A stretch of 64,000 bases of DNA from Amycolatopsis endophytica (lineage in GTDB: Bacteria; Actinomycetota; Actinomycetes; Mycobacteriales; Pseudonocardiaceae): contig NZ_JACCFK010000001.1 of the NCBI RefSeq assembly GCF_013410405.1, positions 4,340,001 through 4,404,000 on the forward strand, given 5' to 3'. Positions within the stretch are counted from its first letter, which is position 1. Each line of letters begins with the position of its first letter. Position numbers and translations under genes: made by a program. The notes under the pieces are model-generated. The model searched no databases. It was given only the letters and a program-made list of their open reading frames with translations, and was not told the DNA's origin. Positions 25,709-33,156 of this stretch are shown here, piece by piece.

Positions 25709-26578
25709 GTGCGACGTTCACCAAGACATCTGGCCGGGCTCGTCACGGCGCTGGCGCTGGTCGCGGGCACCGCGGCCGCGACGGTTCCCGCCCAGGCCGC
25801 GGACAACCCCTACGAGCGCGGCCCCGACCCGACCGAGTCGAGCATCGAAGCCTCCCGAGGCTCGTTCGCCGTGTCGCAGACCCGCGTGTCCTCGCTGGTC
25901 GTGACCGGCTTCGGCGGCGGCACCATCTACTATCCGACCGACACCAGCCAGGGCACGTTCGGCGCGGTCGCGATCTCGCCCGGCTTCACCGCCGACCAGT
26001 CCAGCATCGCCTGGATCGGCCCGCGCCTGGCGTCCCAGGGCTTCGTGGTGTTCACCATCGACACCATCACCCGCTACGACCAGCCCGCCAGCCGCGGCGA
26101 CCAGCTGCTGGCCGCACTGGACTACCTGACGCAGCGCAGCTCGGTACGCACCCGGATCGACACCAGCCGCCTCGGCGTCGCCGGGCACTCGATGGGTGGC
26201 GGCGGCACGCTCGAAGCCGCGAACGACCGGCCCGCGCTGCAGGCCGCGGTGCCGCTCGCGCCGTGGGACCTGAACAAGAACTTCTCCGGGGTGCGGGTCC
26301 CGACGTTCATCATCGGCGGCGAGGCCGACACGGTCGCGCCCGTGTCGTCGCATTCCCAGCCGTTCTACTCGACGCTGCCCGGGACGCTCGACAAGGCCTA
26401 CATGGAGCTGGACAACGCGTCGCACTTCTTCCCGAACCTGCCGAACACCACGATGGCCAAGTACATGATCTCGTGGTTCAAGCGGTTCATCGACGACGAC
26501 ACCCGCTACGACCAGTTCCTCTGCCCGGTGCCGAACGATTCGGATATCAGCGAGTACCGCTCCACCTGCCCGTACTGA
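25709..26578 (+). CDS. secreted cutinase / polyester hydrolase, PET-hydrolase-like (type I)
   Basis: A 289-residue secreted alpha/beta hydrolase. The signal peptide is cleaved after about Ala30 ([12 protein letters not shown]). The mature protein follows the Thermobifida cutinase/LCC pattern throughout: [27 protein letters not shown], the nucleophile in [10 protein letters not shown] (Ser161), [10 protein letters not shown], the acid in GGEADTVAP (Asp207) and the base in NASHFFPN (His239). A C-terminal Cys pair (Cys272, Cys287) matches the conserved disulfide. Met162 and Trp186 sit at the known PET-cleft positions, while the usual Tyr of GYT is Phe93. The GTG start has AAAGGGAG upstream. It should hydrolyse cutin-like and aliphatic or aromatic polyesters outside the cell. 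Confidence 0.92.
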   Translation: MRRSPRHLAGLVTALALVAGTAAATVPAQAADNPYERGPDPTESSIEASRGSFAVSQTRVSSLVVTGFGGGTIYYPTDTSQGTFGAVAISPGFTADQSSIAWIGPRLASQGFVVFTIDTITRYDQPASRGDQLLAALDYLTQRSSVRTRIDTSRLGVAGHSMGGGGTLEAANDRPALQAAVPLAPWDLNKNFSGVRVPTFIIGGEADTVAPVSSHSQPFYSTLPGTLDKAYMELDNASHFFPNLPNTTMAKYMISWFKRFIDDDTRYDQFLCPVPNDSDISEYRSTCPY

Positions 26579-26598
26579 TCCCGTCCGGTTGCGGCGGA

Positions 26599-26760
26599 TT
26601 AGGAGTCTTCGCGCTCCTGGTCCGCCGGGTCTTCGTTCTCCGGGTCTTCGCCGCGGGCGCCGAACCCGGGGGCCGGTTCCGGCGCCCCGGTGCCTGCGTC
26701 CGCGGCGGCGATGCGCTCTTCGCCCAGGTAGGGGTCGGGTTCGAAGGGTGAGGTCGTCAT
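26599..26760 (-). CDS. small acidic protein, 53 residues
   Basis: An ATG at 26760 opens 53 codons ending in TAA. The product is strongly acidic and proline-rich (MTTSPFEPDPYLGEE...EDPADQEREDS), with nearly all third positions G or C, as in real genes here. It follows the IclR gene on the same strand after 28 bp. No cysteines or hydrophobic segments; likely disordered. I do not recognise it. The Shine-Dalgarno sequence is weak. Confidence 0.5.
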   Translation of the reverse strand: MTTSPFEPDPYLGEERIAAADAGTGAPEPAPGFGARGEDPENEDPADQEREDS

Positions 26761-26788
26761 GGGCGGCGGGTACCCGCGCGGCGGGTGA

Positions 26789-27529
26789 TCATGCCTGCGG
26801 TGGCCAGGCCGGTGCGCCCAGCTCGCGGGAGACCGCCCGCGCCGCCTCGCGGACCGCTCCGGGCACCGTCGGTCCGGCAGGCCAGTCCGTCATCGGCACC
26901 ACGACCCCGATCGCCCCGGCGACGTCTCCCGCGGCGTCGAAGATCGGCGCGGCGACACCGCATTCGCCGATCACCGCCTCCTCCACCTCGGTCGCCAGCG
27001 CCTCGTCGCGGATCCGCGCCAGGTGCGCGGCCAGCTCGCCCGGATCGGTCACGGTGTCCCGGGTCATGCTGCGCGGCTCCTCCGGCGCGAGGTCCGGCGA
27101 CCAGGCCAGCATCGCCTTGCCCAGCGCGCACGCGTGGGCCGGGATGACGATCCCGACCTCCGGCATCTGACGTGACCCGTCCGGGCGCGGCTCGTGGTGC
27201 ACGATCATCACCTCGCCCGGCAGCAACACCCCGGTCCGCACCGCGGACCCGGTCGTGCGGGCCAGTTCCGCGGCCCAGGTCAGGGCGCGGGAGCGGAGTT
27301 CGAGGGTGTCCAGGTAGACGTTGCCGAGCTTGAGCACGGCCGGGCCCAGCCGGTAGCGAGCGGACTCGCGGTCCTGCAGCACCAGGCCGTGGCTCTGCAG
27401 GGTCTTGATGATGCCGTGCACTGTGGACGGTGCCAGCCCGAGCCGGGCGGCGATCTCGGACAGGCTCAGCCGCCGTTCCGCCTGCAGCACGGCGAGCACG
27501 CGGACCGCCCGGTCGACGGACTGGATCAC
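26789..27529 (-). CDS. IclR-family regulator, probably of the dha genes
   Basis: A 246-residue IclR protein. The winged helix occupies about 1-65 (VLAVLQAERRLSLSEIAARLGLAPSTVHGIIKTLQSHGLV) and the GAF-like effector domain follows (LGPAVLKLGNVYL, ACALGKAMLAW, GVAAPIFDAAGDVAGAIGVV). GylR-type IclR members sense glycerol-3-phosphate or related trioses. This one is divergent from dhaK, with a perfect 8-bp inverted repeat between them. The GTG start at 27529 fits the family's N-terminus. Confidence 0.88.
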   Translation of the reverse strand: MIQSVDRAVRVLAVLQAERRLSLSEIAARLGLAPSTVHGIIKTLQSHGLVLQDRESARYRLGPAVLKLGNVYLDTLELRSRALTWAAELARTTGSAVRTGVLLPGEVMIVHHEPRPDGSRQMPEVGIVIPAHACALGKAMLAWSPDLAPEEPRSMTRDTVTDPGELAAHLARIRDEALATEVEEAVIGECGVAAPIFDAAGDVAGAIGVVVPMTDWPAGPTVPGAVREAARAVSRELGAPAWPPQA

Positions 27530-27572
27530 CGCCGCACTTTACAACAGGCCCCGGTCGTTCTATGTTCATCCG

Positions 27573-27591
27573 CATTCGACGATGTCGAATG
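27573..27591. promoter_or_regulatory. IclR operator candidate
   Basis: CATTCGAC (27573-27580) is mirrored perfectly by GTCGAATG (27584-27591) around GAT. It lies 26 bp before the dhaK start, between the divergent IclR and dhaK genes. A second half-site GTCGAC overlaps just downstream (27595-27600). Confidence 0.65.
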
Positions 27592-27617
27592 TCAGTCGAC
27601 GATGACGGAGGGGCGGT

Positions 27618-28616
27618 ATGGCGGTACGCCAGCTCGTGAACGATCCGGACGATTTCGTGCGTGAGGCGCTGGAGGGGCTCCAGCGCGCGCACCCGGATCT
27701 CGTCCGCTGCCACGACGACCCGGCCTACGTGGTCCGGGCGCGGCAGGCGGACAAGGTCGCGCTGGTTTCCGGCGGCGGCTCCGGGCACGAGCCGCTGCAC
27801 ACCGGTTTCGTGGGCACCGGCATGCTGGACGCGGCCGTTCCGGGCGCGGTGTTCGCCAGCCCGACGGCGTTCCAGATCCGCGCCGCCATCGGGGCGGCCG
27901 ATCGCGGGCGCGGCGTGCTGTTGATCGTCAAGAACTACACCGGCGACGTGCTCAACTTCCGCATCGCCGCCGAACTGGCCGCCGACGACGGGATCGACGT
28001 GCGCACCGTGCTGGTCGACGACGACCTGGCCACGGACGGCCAGGAGGACGGCGCACCCGGACGGCGCGGTACGGCGGCCGTGGTGGCGGTGGAAAAGATC
28101 TGCGGCGCGGCGGCGGAGAACGGCGCTTCGCTGGACGAGGTCGCCGCGCTGGGGGACCGGATCGTGTCCTCGGCGCGCACGATGGCACTGGCGCTGGCGG
28201 CGTGCACCCAGCCGGGGCAGGACCGGCCGTCGTTCGACCTGCCCGACGGTGAGATCGAGTTCGGCGTCGGCATCCACGGCGAGCACGGGGTCGGGCGACG
28301 GCCGTTCGCGCCGGCGCGGGAACTGGTTGCCGAGCTGGCGAAACCGCTCGTCGCGGCGCTCGGACTGGGCCGGGGTGACCAGGTGATCACCATTGTCAAC
28401 GGGCTGGGCGCCACGCACGGGCTGGAACTGTCGGTGGTGCACCGCGAGCTGGCCGGTTTCCTCGACGGGCTCGGTGTGCGGCTTTCGCGTTCGCTGGTCG
28501 GAGCGTACGTGACCGCGCTGGACATGCGCGGCTGCTCGATCACGCTGCTGCGCGCCGACGACGAACTGACCGCCCTGTGGGACGCCCCGGTGCGCACCCC
28601 CGCCCTGACCTGGTGA
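27618..28616 (+). CDS. dhaK: dihydroxyacetone kinase subunit DhaK
   Basis: A 332-residue substrate-binding subunit. VSGGGSGHEPLHTGFVG is the conserved N-terminal signature. VLLIVKNYTGDVLNF follows, and GIHGEHG carries the His that forms a hemiaminal with dihydroxyacetone. DhaK holds the substrate while DhaL supplies the nucleotide phosphate, giving dihydroxyacetone phosphate for glycolysis. ATG at 27618 has GGAGGGGC upstream. dhaL follows after 11 bp. The operon is divergent from an IclR regulator. Confidence 0.94.
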   Translation: MAVRQLVNDPDDFVREALEGLQRAHPDLVRCHDDPAYVVRARQADKVALVSGGGSGHEPLHTGFVGTGMLDAAVPGAVFASPTAFQIRAAIGAADRGRGVLLIVKNYTGDVLNFRIAAELAADDGIDVRTVLVDDDLATDGQEDGAPGRRGTAAVVAVEKICGAAAENGASLDEVAALGDRIVSSARTMALALAACTQPGQDRPSFDLPDGEIEFGVGIHGEHGVGRRPFAPARELVAELAKPLVAALGLGRGDQVITIVNGLGATHGLELSVVHRELAGFLDGLGVRLSRSLVGAYVTALDMRGCSITLLRADDELTALWDAPVRTPALTW

Positions 28617-28627
28617 AGGAGACCACT

Positions 28628-29224
28628 ATGGACACTCGAGCCTGGATCGGCCGGTTCGCCGCCGTGATCGACGAGCGTGGCGCCGAACTCACCGAACTCG
28701 ACCGCCTGGCAGGCGACGGTGACTACGGCACGAACCTGCGTTCGGCTCTCGGCCGGGTGCGCGCCAACCTCTCCGCGGAGAATCCCAGCACACCGGGCGC
28801 CGTGTTCACCGCGGTGTCCAACGCCTTCCTCAACACGGGCGGCACGAGCGGTCCGCTGTTCGGCATGTGGTTCCGCGAGTTCGCGAAGGGACTCGGCGAC
28901 GAGGTGACGACGCGATCACTGGCCACGGCGGCGACCGAGGCGGAAGGGACGGTCCGCCGGCTCGGCGGCGCCGAAGTCGGGCACAAAACCATGGTCGACG
29001 CCATGGTCCCCGCTGCTCGTGCGTTGTCCGACGCGGCGGAGCGGGGTGCTCCCGTGGAGACGGCGTTGAAGGAGGCCGCCGCCGCGGCCGATACCGGGGC
29101 GCGGTCGACCGAGGCGTTGCTGGCGAAGCGGGGGCGGGCCAGTTACGTGGGGGAGCACGCTCGCGGGGTCGTCGATCCGGGCGCGTTGACCGTCGCCTGG
29201 TTCTTCGCCGCCGCTGTTTCGTAG
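28628..29224 (+). CDS. dhaL: dihydroxyacetone kinase nucleotide-binding subunit DhaL
   Basis: A 198-residue all-helical DhaL/DAK2 domain. DRLAGDGDYGTNL carries the Asp residues that hold two Mg2+ and ADP; NTGGTSGPLFG and GHKTMVDAM are further DAK2 motifs. ADTGARSTEALLAKRGRASYVGEHARGVVDPGA is the usual C-terminal signature. ATG at 28628 follows AAGGAGACC. In PTS-dependent systems DhaL-ADP is recharged by DhaM, but no dhaM follows here. Either DhaM is encoded elsewhere or the pair belongs to the ATP-exchanging type. Confidence 0.93.
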   Translation: MDTRAWIGRFAAVIDERGAELTELDRLAGDGDYGTNLRSALGRVRANLSAENPSTPGAVFTAVSNAFLNTGGTSGPLFGMWFREFAKGLGDEVTTRSLATAATEAEGTVRRLGGAEVGHKTMVDAMVPAARALSDAAERGAPVETALKEAAAAADTGARSTEALLAKRGRASYVGEHARGVVDPGALTVAWFFAAAVS

Positions 29225-29235
29225 GCGCTACCCCG

Positions 29236-30333
29236 TCATCCGGACCGCGCGGATCCGCCGGTGAAGTGCCGGACCGCGGACGAGTTCTGGTGCTCGGCGA
29301 GCCGGAGCGCGAAGCCGACTTCCCCGGCCCAGTCGTCCGGTTCGTCGCTTGGCGCCGGGGCCGGGTGCGGGGCGGCGCCGCGTGCTTGTGCCGCTTCGGC
29401 GAAGGGGAGCCAGCAGGCGGTGGCCACGGCGTCGTCGCGCGCGTGCACGTGGGCGGCTTCGACGATGTCCGGGCCCGCGTAGTCGCGCAGGACGACGACG
29501 GCGTCACGGATCTCGATGACCCGGCGGTAGAGCCTCAGGTCGCTGGTCCACCGGCCGTGCTCGGGCAGGCGGACCTGCGGGACGGCCGTGGTGAGGCGCC
29601 GCCACAACGGTTCCAGGCGGCGCAGTGTCCGGCGGTCGCCCGCCGCGTGGTGCAGGCGCAGCAGCTGCGGCAGGGCGATGCCGAGCGCCATCACCCAGGC
29701 GGTGACGCCGATGTTGAGCGGGAACGCACTGGGCAGCCACGGGGCGCGGGTGATGAGGAAGCCGGGTACGACGAGCGCCCAGAACACGGTCGACGACACG
29801 AACCCGGTGACGAGCACGGACAGCCCGGCGCGCAGCGGGAGGTTCGTCGCCCGGCGGGCGTAGCGGGCGCACAGAAGCGCCGACGGCCCCGTGCCCAGCA
29901 CGTGGGTGAGGCAGAGGAGGCACCAGAACAGCGCGAACCGCGACCCGTCCGCGGACGTCACGCAGGTGCCCGTGTTGAGCGCCAGGAGCGCGACGCCGAC
30001 CGTCGCGGCCGCCGAATAGACGAGCACCGGACGCCGGCGCGACGTGGCGGCCAGGACGAAGTCGAGGATGAGCGCCGAGCTGAGGACACCCCACACGTTC
30101 ATCACGACGCCGCACCGGGTGCCGAGGTGGAGCGCGTGGTGCACCAGCGAACGGACCGGCTCGACGTAGATGGTGATCGACGCGGCCAACCCGGCGACCG
30201 CGAGGAACATCCGCCGCCGCGGCGCCGAGCCCCGGACCGCCGCCGCTGCCCTGACGAGCAGCGCACCCCACAGGGCGACGACCCCCGGCACGAGCACGGC
30301 CGTCCCGATCGTGTGCAGGACGTCCCCGGTCAC
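29236..30333 (-). CDS. MAB_1171c-type putative transporter / membrane protein
   Basis: A 365-residue protein with about seven transmembrane helices in the first 235 residues. A cytoplasmic C-terminal region follows (DRRTLRRLEPLWRRLTTAVP...LRLYRRVIEIRDAVVVLRDY...AVATACWLPFAEAAQARG). This layout is that of the actinobacterial MAB_1171c (DUF6545) family. Its members typically sit next to an ImmA-like metalloprotease and an XRE regulator, exactly as here. Function is unknown. The gene is separated from ImmA by the 21-bp repeat element (30444-30578) and a 15-bp tandem repeat. Confidence 0.78.
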   Translation of the reverse strand: MTGDVLHTIGTAVLVPGVVALWGALLVRAAAAVRGSAPRRRMFLAVAGLAASITIYVEPVRSLVHHALHLGTRCGVVMNVWGVLSSALILDFVLAATSRRRPVLVYSAAATVGVALLALNTGTCVTSADGSRFALFWCLLCLTHVLGTGPSALLCARYARRATNLPLRAGLSVLVTGFVSSTVFWALVVPGFLITRAPWLPSAFPLNIGVTAWVMALGIALPQLLRLHHAAGDRRTLRRLEPLWRRLTTAVPQVRLPEHGRWTSDLRLYRRVIEIRDAVVVLRDYAGPDIVEAAHVHARDDAVATACWLPFAEAAQARGAAPHPAPAPSDEPDDWAGEVGFALRLAEHQNSSAVRHFTGGSARSG

Positions 30334-30380
30334 CCGCGCACCCCCGCCGGAACGCTGCCACCCCGCGCCGCGCCGGCCCC

Positions 30381-30425
30381 CGCCACTCCGGCCCCCGCCA
30401 CTCCGGCCCCCGCCACTCCGGCCGC
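30381..30425. repeat. 15-bp tandem repeat, three copies
   Basis: CGCCACTCCGGCCCC is repeated at 30381-30395, 30396-30410 and 30411-30425, the last copy slightly diverged. It lies 48 bp upstream of the MAB_1171c-type start codon and directly adjoins the 21-bp-phased element. Confidence 0.8.
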
Positions 30426-30443
30426 CACCACGCGCTCGGGAGG

Positions 30444-30578
30444 GGCCAACACGCCGCCGGGAGCGGCCAACACGGCGCCGGGAGCGGCAAACACGGTCGC
30501 GGCGGTGTGTTTGCCGCCGGGGGCGGTGTGTTGGCCGTTGCGGGCATCGATTTTGCCCGCGAGGGCGGTGTGTTGGCC
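30444..30578. repeat. 21-bp-phased inverted repeat element, copy B
   Basis: Left arm: GGCCAACAC at 30444-30452 and 30465-30473, then GGCAAACAC at 30486-30494, each exactly 21 bp apart. Right arm: GTGTTTGCC at 30507-30515, GTGTTGGCC at 30528-30536, a degenerate GATTTTGCC at 30549-30557, and GTGTTGGCC at 30570-30578, again on a 21-bp phase. The innermost pair of units carries the same C-to-A change on one arm and its complement on the other. It lies between the ImmA stop and the membrane-protein start, both on the minus strand. Confidence 0.92.
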
Positions 30579-30604
30579 GTTGCGGGACGGGGGCCGGGTG
30601 AGGG

Positions 30605-31099
30605 TCACTGCCAACTGCCCCGCAGGCCGAGCGCCGTCTCGAATTCGCCGAGCACCCCGCTCGTCCAGCTGCGCTGGGCGCGGGCGGCGGTGCGGATGAG
30701 GCTCGCGATCAGCTCCGCCTCCTGTTCCTCGTCGGTGGTGTAGGCCGTGCGGGTGAGGAGGCGTTCGATCAGCTCGGGGGACAGATCCGGCAGGACGCGG
30801 GCCAGCGGGTGCGCCCCGCCGGGGCCGGGGTGGTCGCGGAGAAGGTGCCCGATCTCGTGGAGCACGATGTGGTCGCGGTGCAGGCGGCTGGTCTTCTCTT
30901 CGACGTAGATGACGTCGTCCGCGGGCAACCGGATCCACACCCCGCACACGTCGGCGCCCGTCGGCAGGGCCCGGACGTGGATCGGGCGCCCCCGCTGCCG
31001 GGCGAGAGCCTCGACCAGCTCCGGCACCGAAAACGGACGGGGCATCGGAAGGCCGGCCACCAGGGCGCGGCACTCCCGGAGCGTGCGCCGGGTCAGCAC
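30605..31099 (-). CDS. ImmA/IrrE-family metalloendopeptidase
   Basis: A 164-residue protein with the zinc-protease motif HEIGH (HExxH) at about residue 80 in DHIVLHEIGHLLRDHPG. An acidic residue for the third ligand is available downstream in TDEEQEAELIASLI. ImmA-type peptidases cleave a partner XRE repressor to derepress genes, and the partner here is the XRE gene just upstream. The GTG start at 31099 has GGAGG upstream and overlaps the stop of a 32-codon leader gene (GTGCTGA), so translation is coupled. Confidence 0.85.
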   Translation of the reverse strand: MLTRRTLRECRALVAGLPMPRPFSVPELVEALARQRGRPIHVRALPTGADVCGVWIRLPADDVIYVEEKTSRLHRDHIVLHEIGHLLRDHPGPGGAHPLARVLPDLSPELIERLLTRTAYTTDEEQEAELIASLIRTAARAQRSWTSGVLGEFETALGLRGSWQ

Positions 31100-31191
31100 G
31101 GTGCCTCCGCCCGGGTCTCGTCCGGCGGCTCCACGGCGCGGGGCGGACGCGGGGCGCTCGCCGTGTGGCGCAGCGTGGGTCGGGTCAGCAC
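31093..31191 (-). CDS. 32-codon leader peptide coupled to immA
   Basis: A GTG at 31191 with GGAGGTGCC upstream opens 32 codons. They end in TGA at 31093, inside the ImmA start (GTGCTGA). The leader begins MLTRPTLR and ImmA begins MLTRRTLR, and the two start regions share GGAGG-(N)-GTGCTGACCCG. The leader therefore looks like a duplicated ImmA 5' end. It sits between XRE and ImmA. It may only serve translational coupling; no function is known. Confidence 0.45.
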   Translation of the reverse strand: MLTRPTLRHTASAPRPPRAVEPPDETRAEAPC

Positions 31192-31202
31192 GGCACCTCC
31201 GC

Positions 31203-31664
31203 TCAACGCTTCCCGCAGCGGCCCTCCGCGCCCGGCTCGTCGTCCGGCGGGGCGAGTCGCTCGGATTCGCGGGCCTCGGTGACCATGGCCAGCAGGGCGT
31301 CCAGCGTAGCGTCGGACAGGCCGTCCGCGCGCAGGGCGATCGAGCGGACCTTCTGGTTGCGCAGGGCCTTCGCCAGTTCCAGCTGCGCGTCGACCCGGGA
31401 GGTCATCGCGTCGTCCAGGAAGTAGTCGGCCGGGACGCCGAAGAACGCGGCGAGCGTGCCCAGCGTCTCCTGCGTCAGGTTGCGTTTGCGTCCGCTCGCC
31501 AGCTCCCACAGGTACGTGCTGGACAGCGTCGCTCCGGTGCGTTCACGGATCTGCGCCGCCAGACGCGCGTACCCGGGCCTGCCATCGGGGTACAGGGTGG
31601 CGATCAGATGGGTGATTTTGGCGGCGAGGGGTCCGCCCTCCCGTACACCCCGGTCCGGGTCCAT
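31203..31664 (-). CDS. XRE-family helix-turn-helix regulator
   Basis: A 153-residue regulator with an N-terminal XRE helix-turn-helix (YARLAAQIRERTGATLSSTYLWELASGRKRNLTQETLGTLAAFFGV). Its typical final motif FFGVPADYFLDD is that of the mycobacterial/streptomycete EspR/Rgg-like XRE group. A helical tail follows. It is the likely substrate or partner of the ImmA peptidase encoded 12 bp past the leader peptide. The start ATG at 31664 restores the normal distance to the HTH. Confidence 0.84.
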   Translation of the reverse strand: MDPDRGVREGGPLAAKITHLIATLYPDGRPGYARLAAQIRERTGATLSSTYLWELASGRKRNLTQETLGTLAAFFGVPADYFLDDAMTSRVDAQLELAKALRNQKVRSIALRADGLSDATLDALLAMVTEARESERLAPPDDEPGAEGRCGKR

Positions 31665-31750
31665 CGCGATCCTCGTGCTCGAACGGTGCCCGCCGCGATC
31701 AGCGGCCGGGCCGGTGGTCAGGCGGCCATTCTCGTCCCCGCGCCGACCCG

Positions 31751-31954
31751 TTGACACGGTAACCCGCCCTGCACCTATTCTGGCCCACGTCATCCGCTGA
31801 AGCGGATGCGCGGCCGAGGAGACCTGGGGGCTCCTCGGCCCTTGTCGTGCCCGGACCGGTTCGGCATGCGCGTTCCGCGGAGAAGCGGCTATCATGGTGG
31901 AGGCGTCGTTCTCCCAGTGACCCCCAGGCTGGTCGAGAACGACGCCCCTTTTTT
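31751..31954 (+). ncRNA. candidate small RNA or attenuated leader ending in an intrinsic terminator
   Basis: TTGACA (31751-31756) and TATTCT (31776-31781, 19-bp spacer) could start a plus-strand transcript of about 165 nt. It would hold three hairpins: CCGCT/AGCGG (31794-31805), GGCCGAGGAG/CTCCTCGGCC (31812-31840, 10-bp stem), and the terminator at 31902-31946. No plus-strand protein gene ends here, so the terminator has no obvious owner. A 62-codon frame from 31806 crosses all the hairpins and looks spurious. Confidence 0.4.
31902..31954 (+). terminator. intrinsic terminator with T6 tract
   Basis: GGCGTCGTTCTC (31902-31913) pairs perfectly with GAGAACGACGCC (31935-31946). An inner CCAG/CTGG helix is present, and CC plus six T (31949-31954) follow. 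This is a textbook Rho-independent terminator and is oriented on the plus strand. Confidence 0.85.
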
Positions 31955-31959
31955 GCGAC

Positions 31960-31988
31960 TTGACTTATGTTCACCATATGCATTAGAT
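31960..31988 (+). promoter_or_regulatory. promoter of the Gfo/Idh-ROK unit
   Basis: TTGACT (31960-31965) and TTAGAT (31983-31988) are separated by 17 bp in an unusually AT-rich stretch immediately after the intrinsic terminator. The predicted transcription start lies about 30 bp before the GTG at 32028. TTCA...TGAA half-sites (31970-31995 region) may be an operator for the ROK regulator. Confidence 0.55.
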
Positions 31989-32027
31989 GATTGAAGCAGT
32001 GCAGAAGACGTGCCGACAGGGGGCGAA

Positions 32028-33107
32028 GTGGCGAACGAGCCGTTGCGGGCGGGAATCATCGGTGCCGGGTTCATCGGGGCCGTGCACGCCCGCGCGGTGC
32101 GGACCCTCGGGCAGGACCTGGCCGCGGTCGCCGCGTCGACGCCCGCACGCTCGCGCGAGGCCGCGTCGGCTCTCGGCGCCGGTACCGCGATCGACACGGC
32201 GGAGGAGCTGGCCGCCGCCCCGGACGTCGACGTCGTCCACATCTGCACGCCGAACGCGCTGCACGCACCGCTGACCCGCCTCGCGCTGGCCGCGGGCAAG
32301 CACGTCGTGCTGGAGAAACCGGTCGGCATGAGCGTTACCGAGGTGGCCGATCTGACGCGGCGGTGGCGCGACACCGACCGCGTCGTGGCCGTCCCCTTCG
32401 CCTACCGCTTCTACCCGGTCGTGCGCGAGGTGCGGGAGCGGGTCCGTGGCGCGCGGGTGCGGCTGATCCACGGCTCCTACCTGCAGGACTGGCTCTCCCG
32501 CGACACCGACACGAACTGGCGTGTCCGGTCCGCGCTCGGCGGCCCGTCGCGGGCGTTCGGCGACATCGGCGTGCACTGGTGCGATCTCGCGGAGTTCGTG
32601 AGCGGGCAACGGATCGCGCGCCTGCACGCGGTCCTGCCCCGGGTCGTGCCGGAACGGGCGGGCACGCCGGTGGACACCGAGGACGCGGCGCTGGTCCAGT
32701 TCGAGACCGAGCAGGGCGTGTTCGGGTCGGCGGTGATCAGCCAGATCTCGCCCGGCCGCCGCAACGAGCTGCAGCTGCGGATCGACACCGCGGACGCCGA
32801 GTTCGTCTTCGACCACCGGGAACCGGAGATCCTCTGGATGGGCGGGCGGGCCGAAACGCGGATCCTGCACCGCGGCGACCCCGGCCTCGGCCCCGACGCG
32901 GCGTCCCGCGATCTCGTCCCGGCCGGTCACCCGCAGGGCTACCTGGACAGCTTCACCGGCTTCATCGCCGACGCCTACGCCGCGATGCGCGGCGAAAAAC
33001 CCGACGGCCTGCCGACACTGGCGGACGGCGCCCGCGCCGCGGCGATCACCGGCGCGGTGCTGGACTCCGCCCGGCGCCGCGACTGGGTGGACGTTACGCC
33101 GAGCTGA
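32028..33107 (+). CDS. Gfo/Idh/MocA-family oxidoreductase
   Basis: A 359-residue NAD(P)-dependent dehydrogenase. GIIGAGFIGAVHARA is the N-terminal Rossmann loop. VVLEKPVGMSV carries the family EKP motif with its catalytic Lys. The C-terminal alpha/beta domain includes FGDIGVHWCDL, where the His resembles the catalytic GxHxxD position. Substrates are usually sugars, inositols or sugar acids. The GTG at 32028 has AGGGGGC six bases upstream and is preferred to a GTG 18 bp earlier. The ROK regulator follows 49 bp downstream, suggesting a sugar-inducible unit. Confidence 0.85.
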   Translation: MANEPLRAGIIGAGFIGAVHARAVRTLGQDLAAVAASTPARSREAASALGAGTAIDTAEELAAAPDVDVVHICTPNALHAPLTRLALAAGKHVVLEKPVGMSVTEVADLTRRWRDTDRVVAVPFAYRFYPVVREVRERVRGARVRLIHGSYLQDWLSRDTDTNWRVRSALGGPSRAFGDIGVHWCDLAEFVSGQRIARLHAVLPRVVPERAGTPVDTEDAALVQFETEQGVFGSAVISQISPGRRNELQLRIDTADAEFVFDHREPEILWMGGRAETRILHRGDPGLGPDAASRDLVPAGHPQGYLDSFTGFIADAYAAMRGEKPDGLPTLADGARAAAITGAVLDSARRRDWVDVTPS

Positions 33108-33156
33108 CCCCGGCGACTGGTACGAATTTCCGGGTAGTGCGAGCGAAGGGACCGCC

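Noticed and set aside
30444..30578. CRISPR array
   Set aside because: Units are 9-bp cores with a near-constant 12-bp interval, then inverted. There are no unique spacers, no 23-50-bp direct repeat and no cas genes nearby.
31806..31994. A 62-codon plus-strand protein
   Set aside because: The frame crosses two perfect hairpins and the T6 terminator, has no ribosome-binding site, and uses atypical codons at its 3' end. An RNA is a better explanation.
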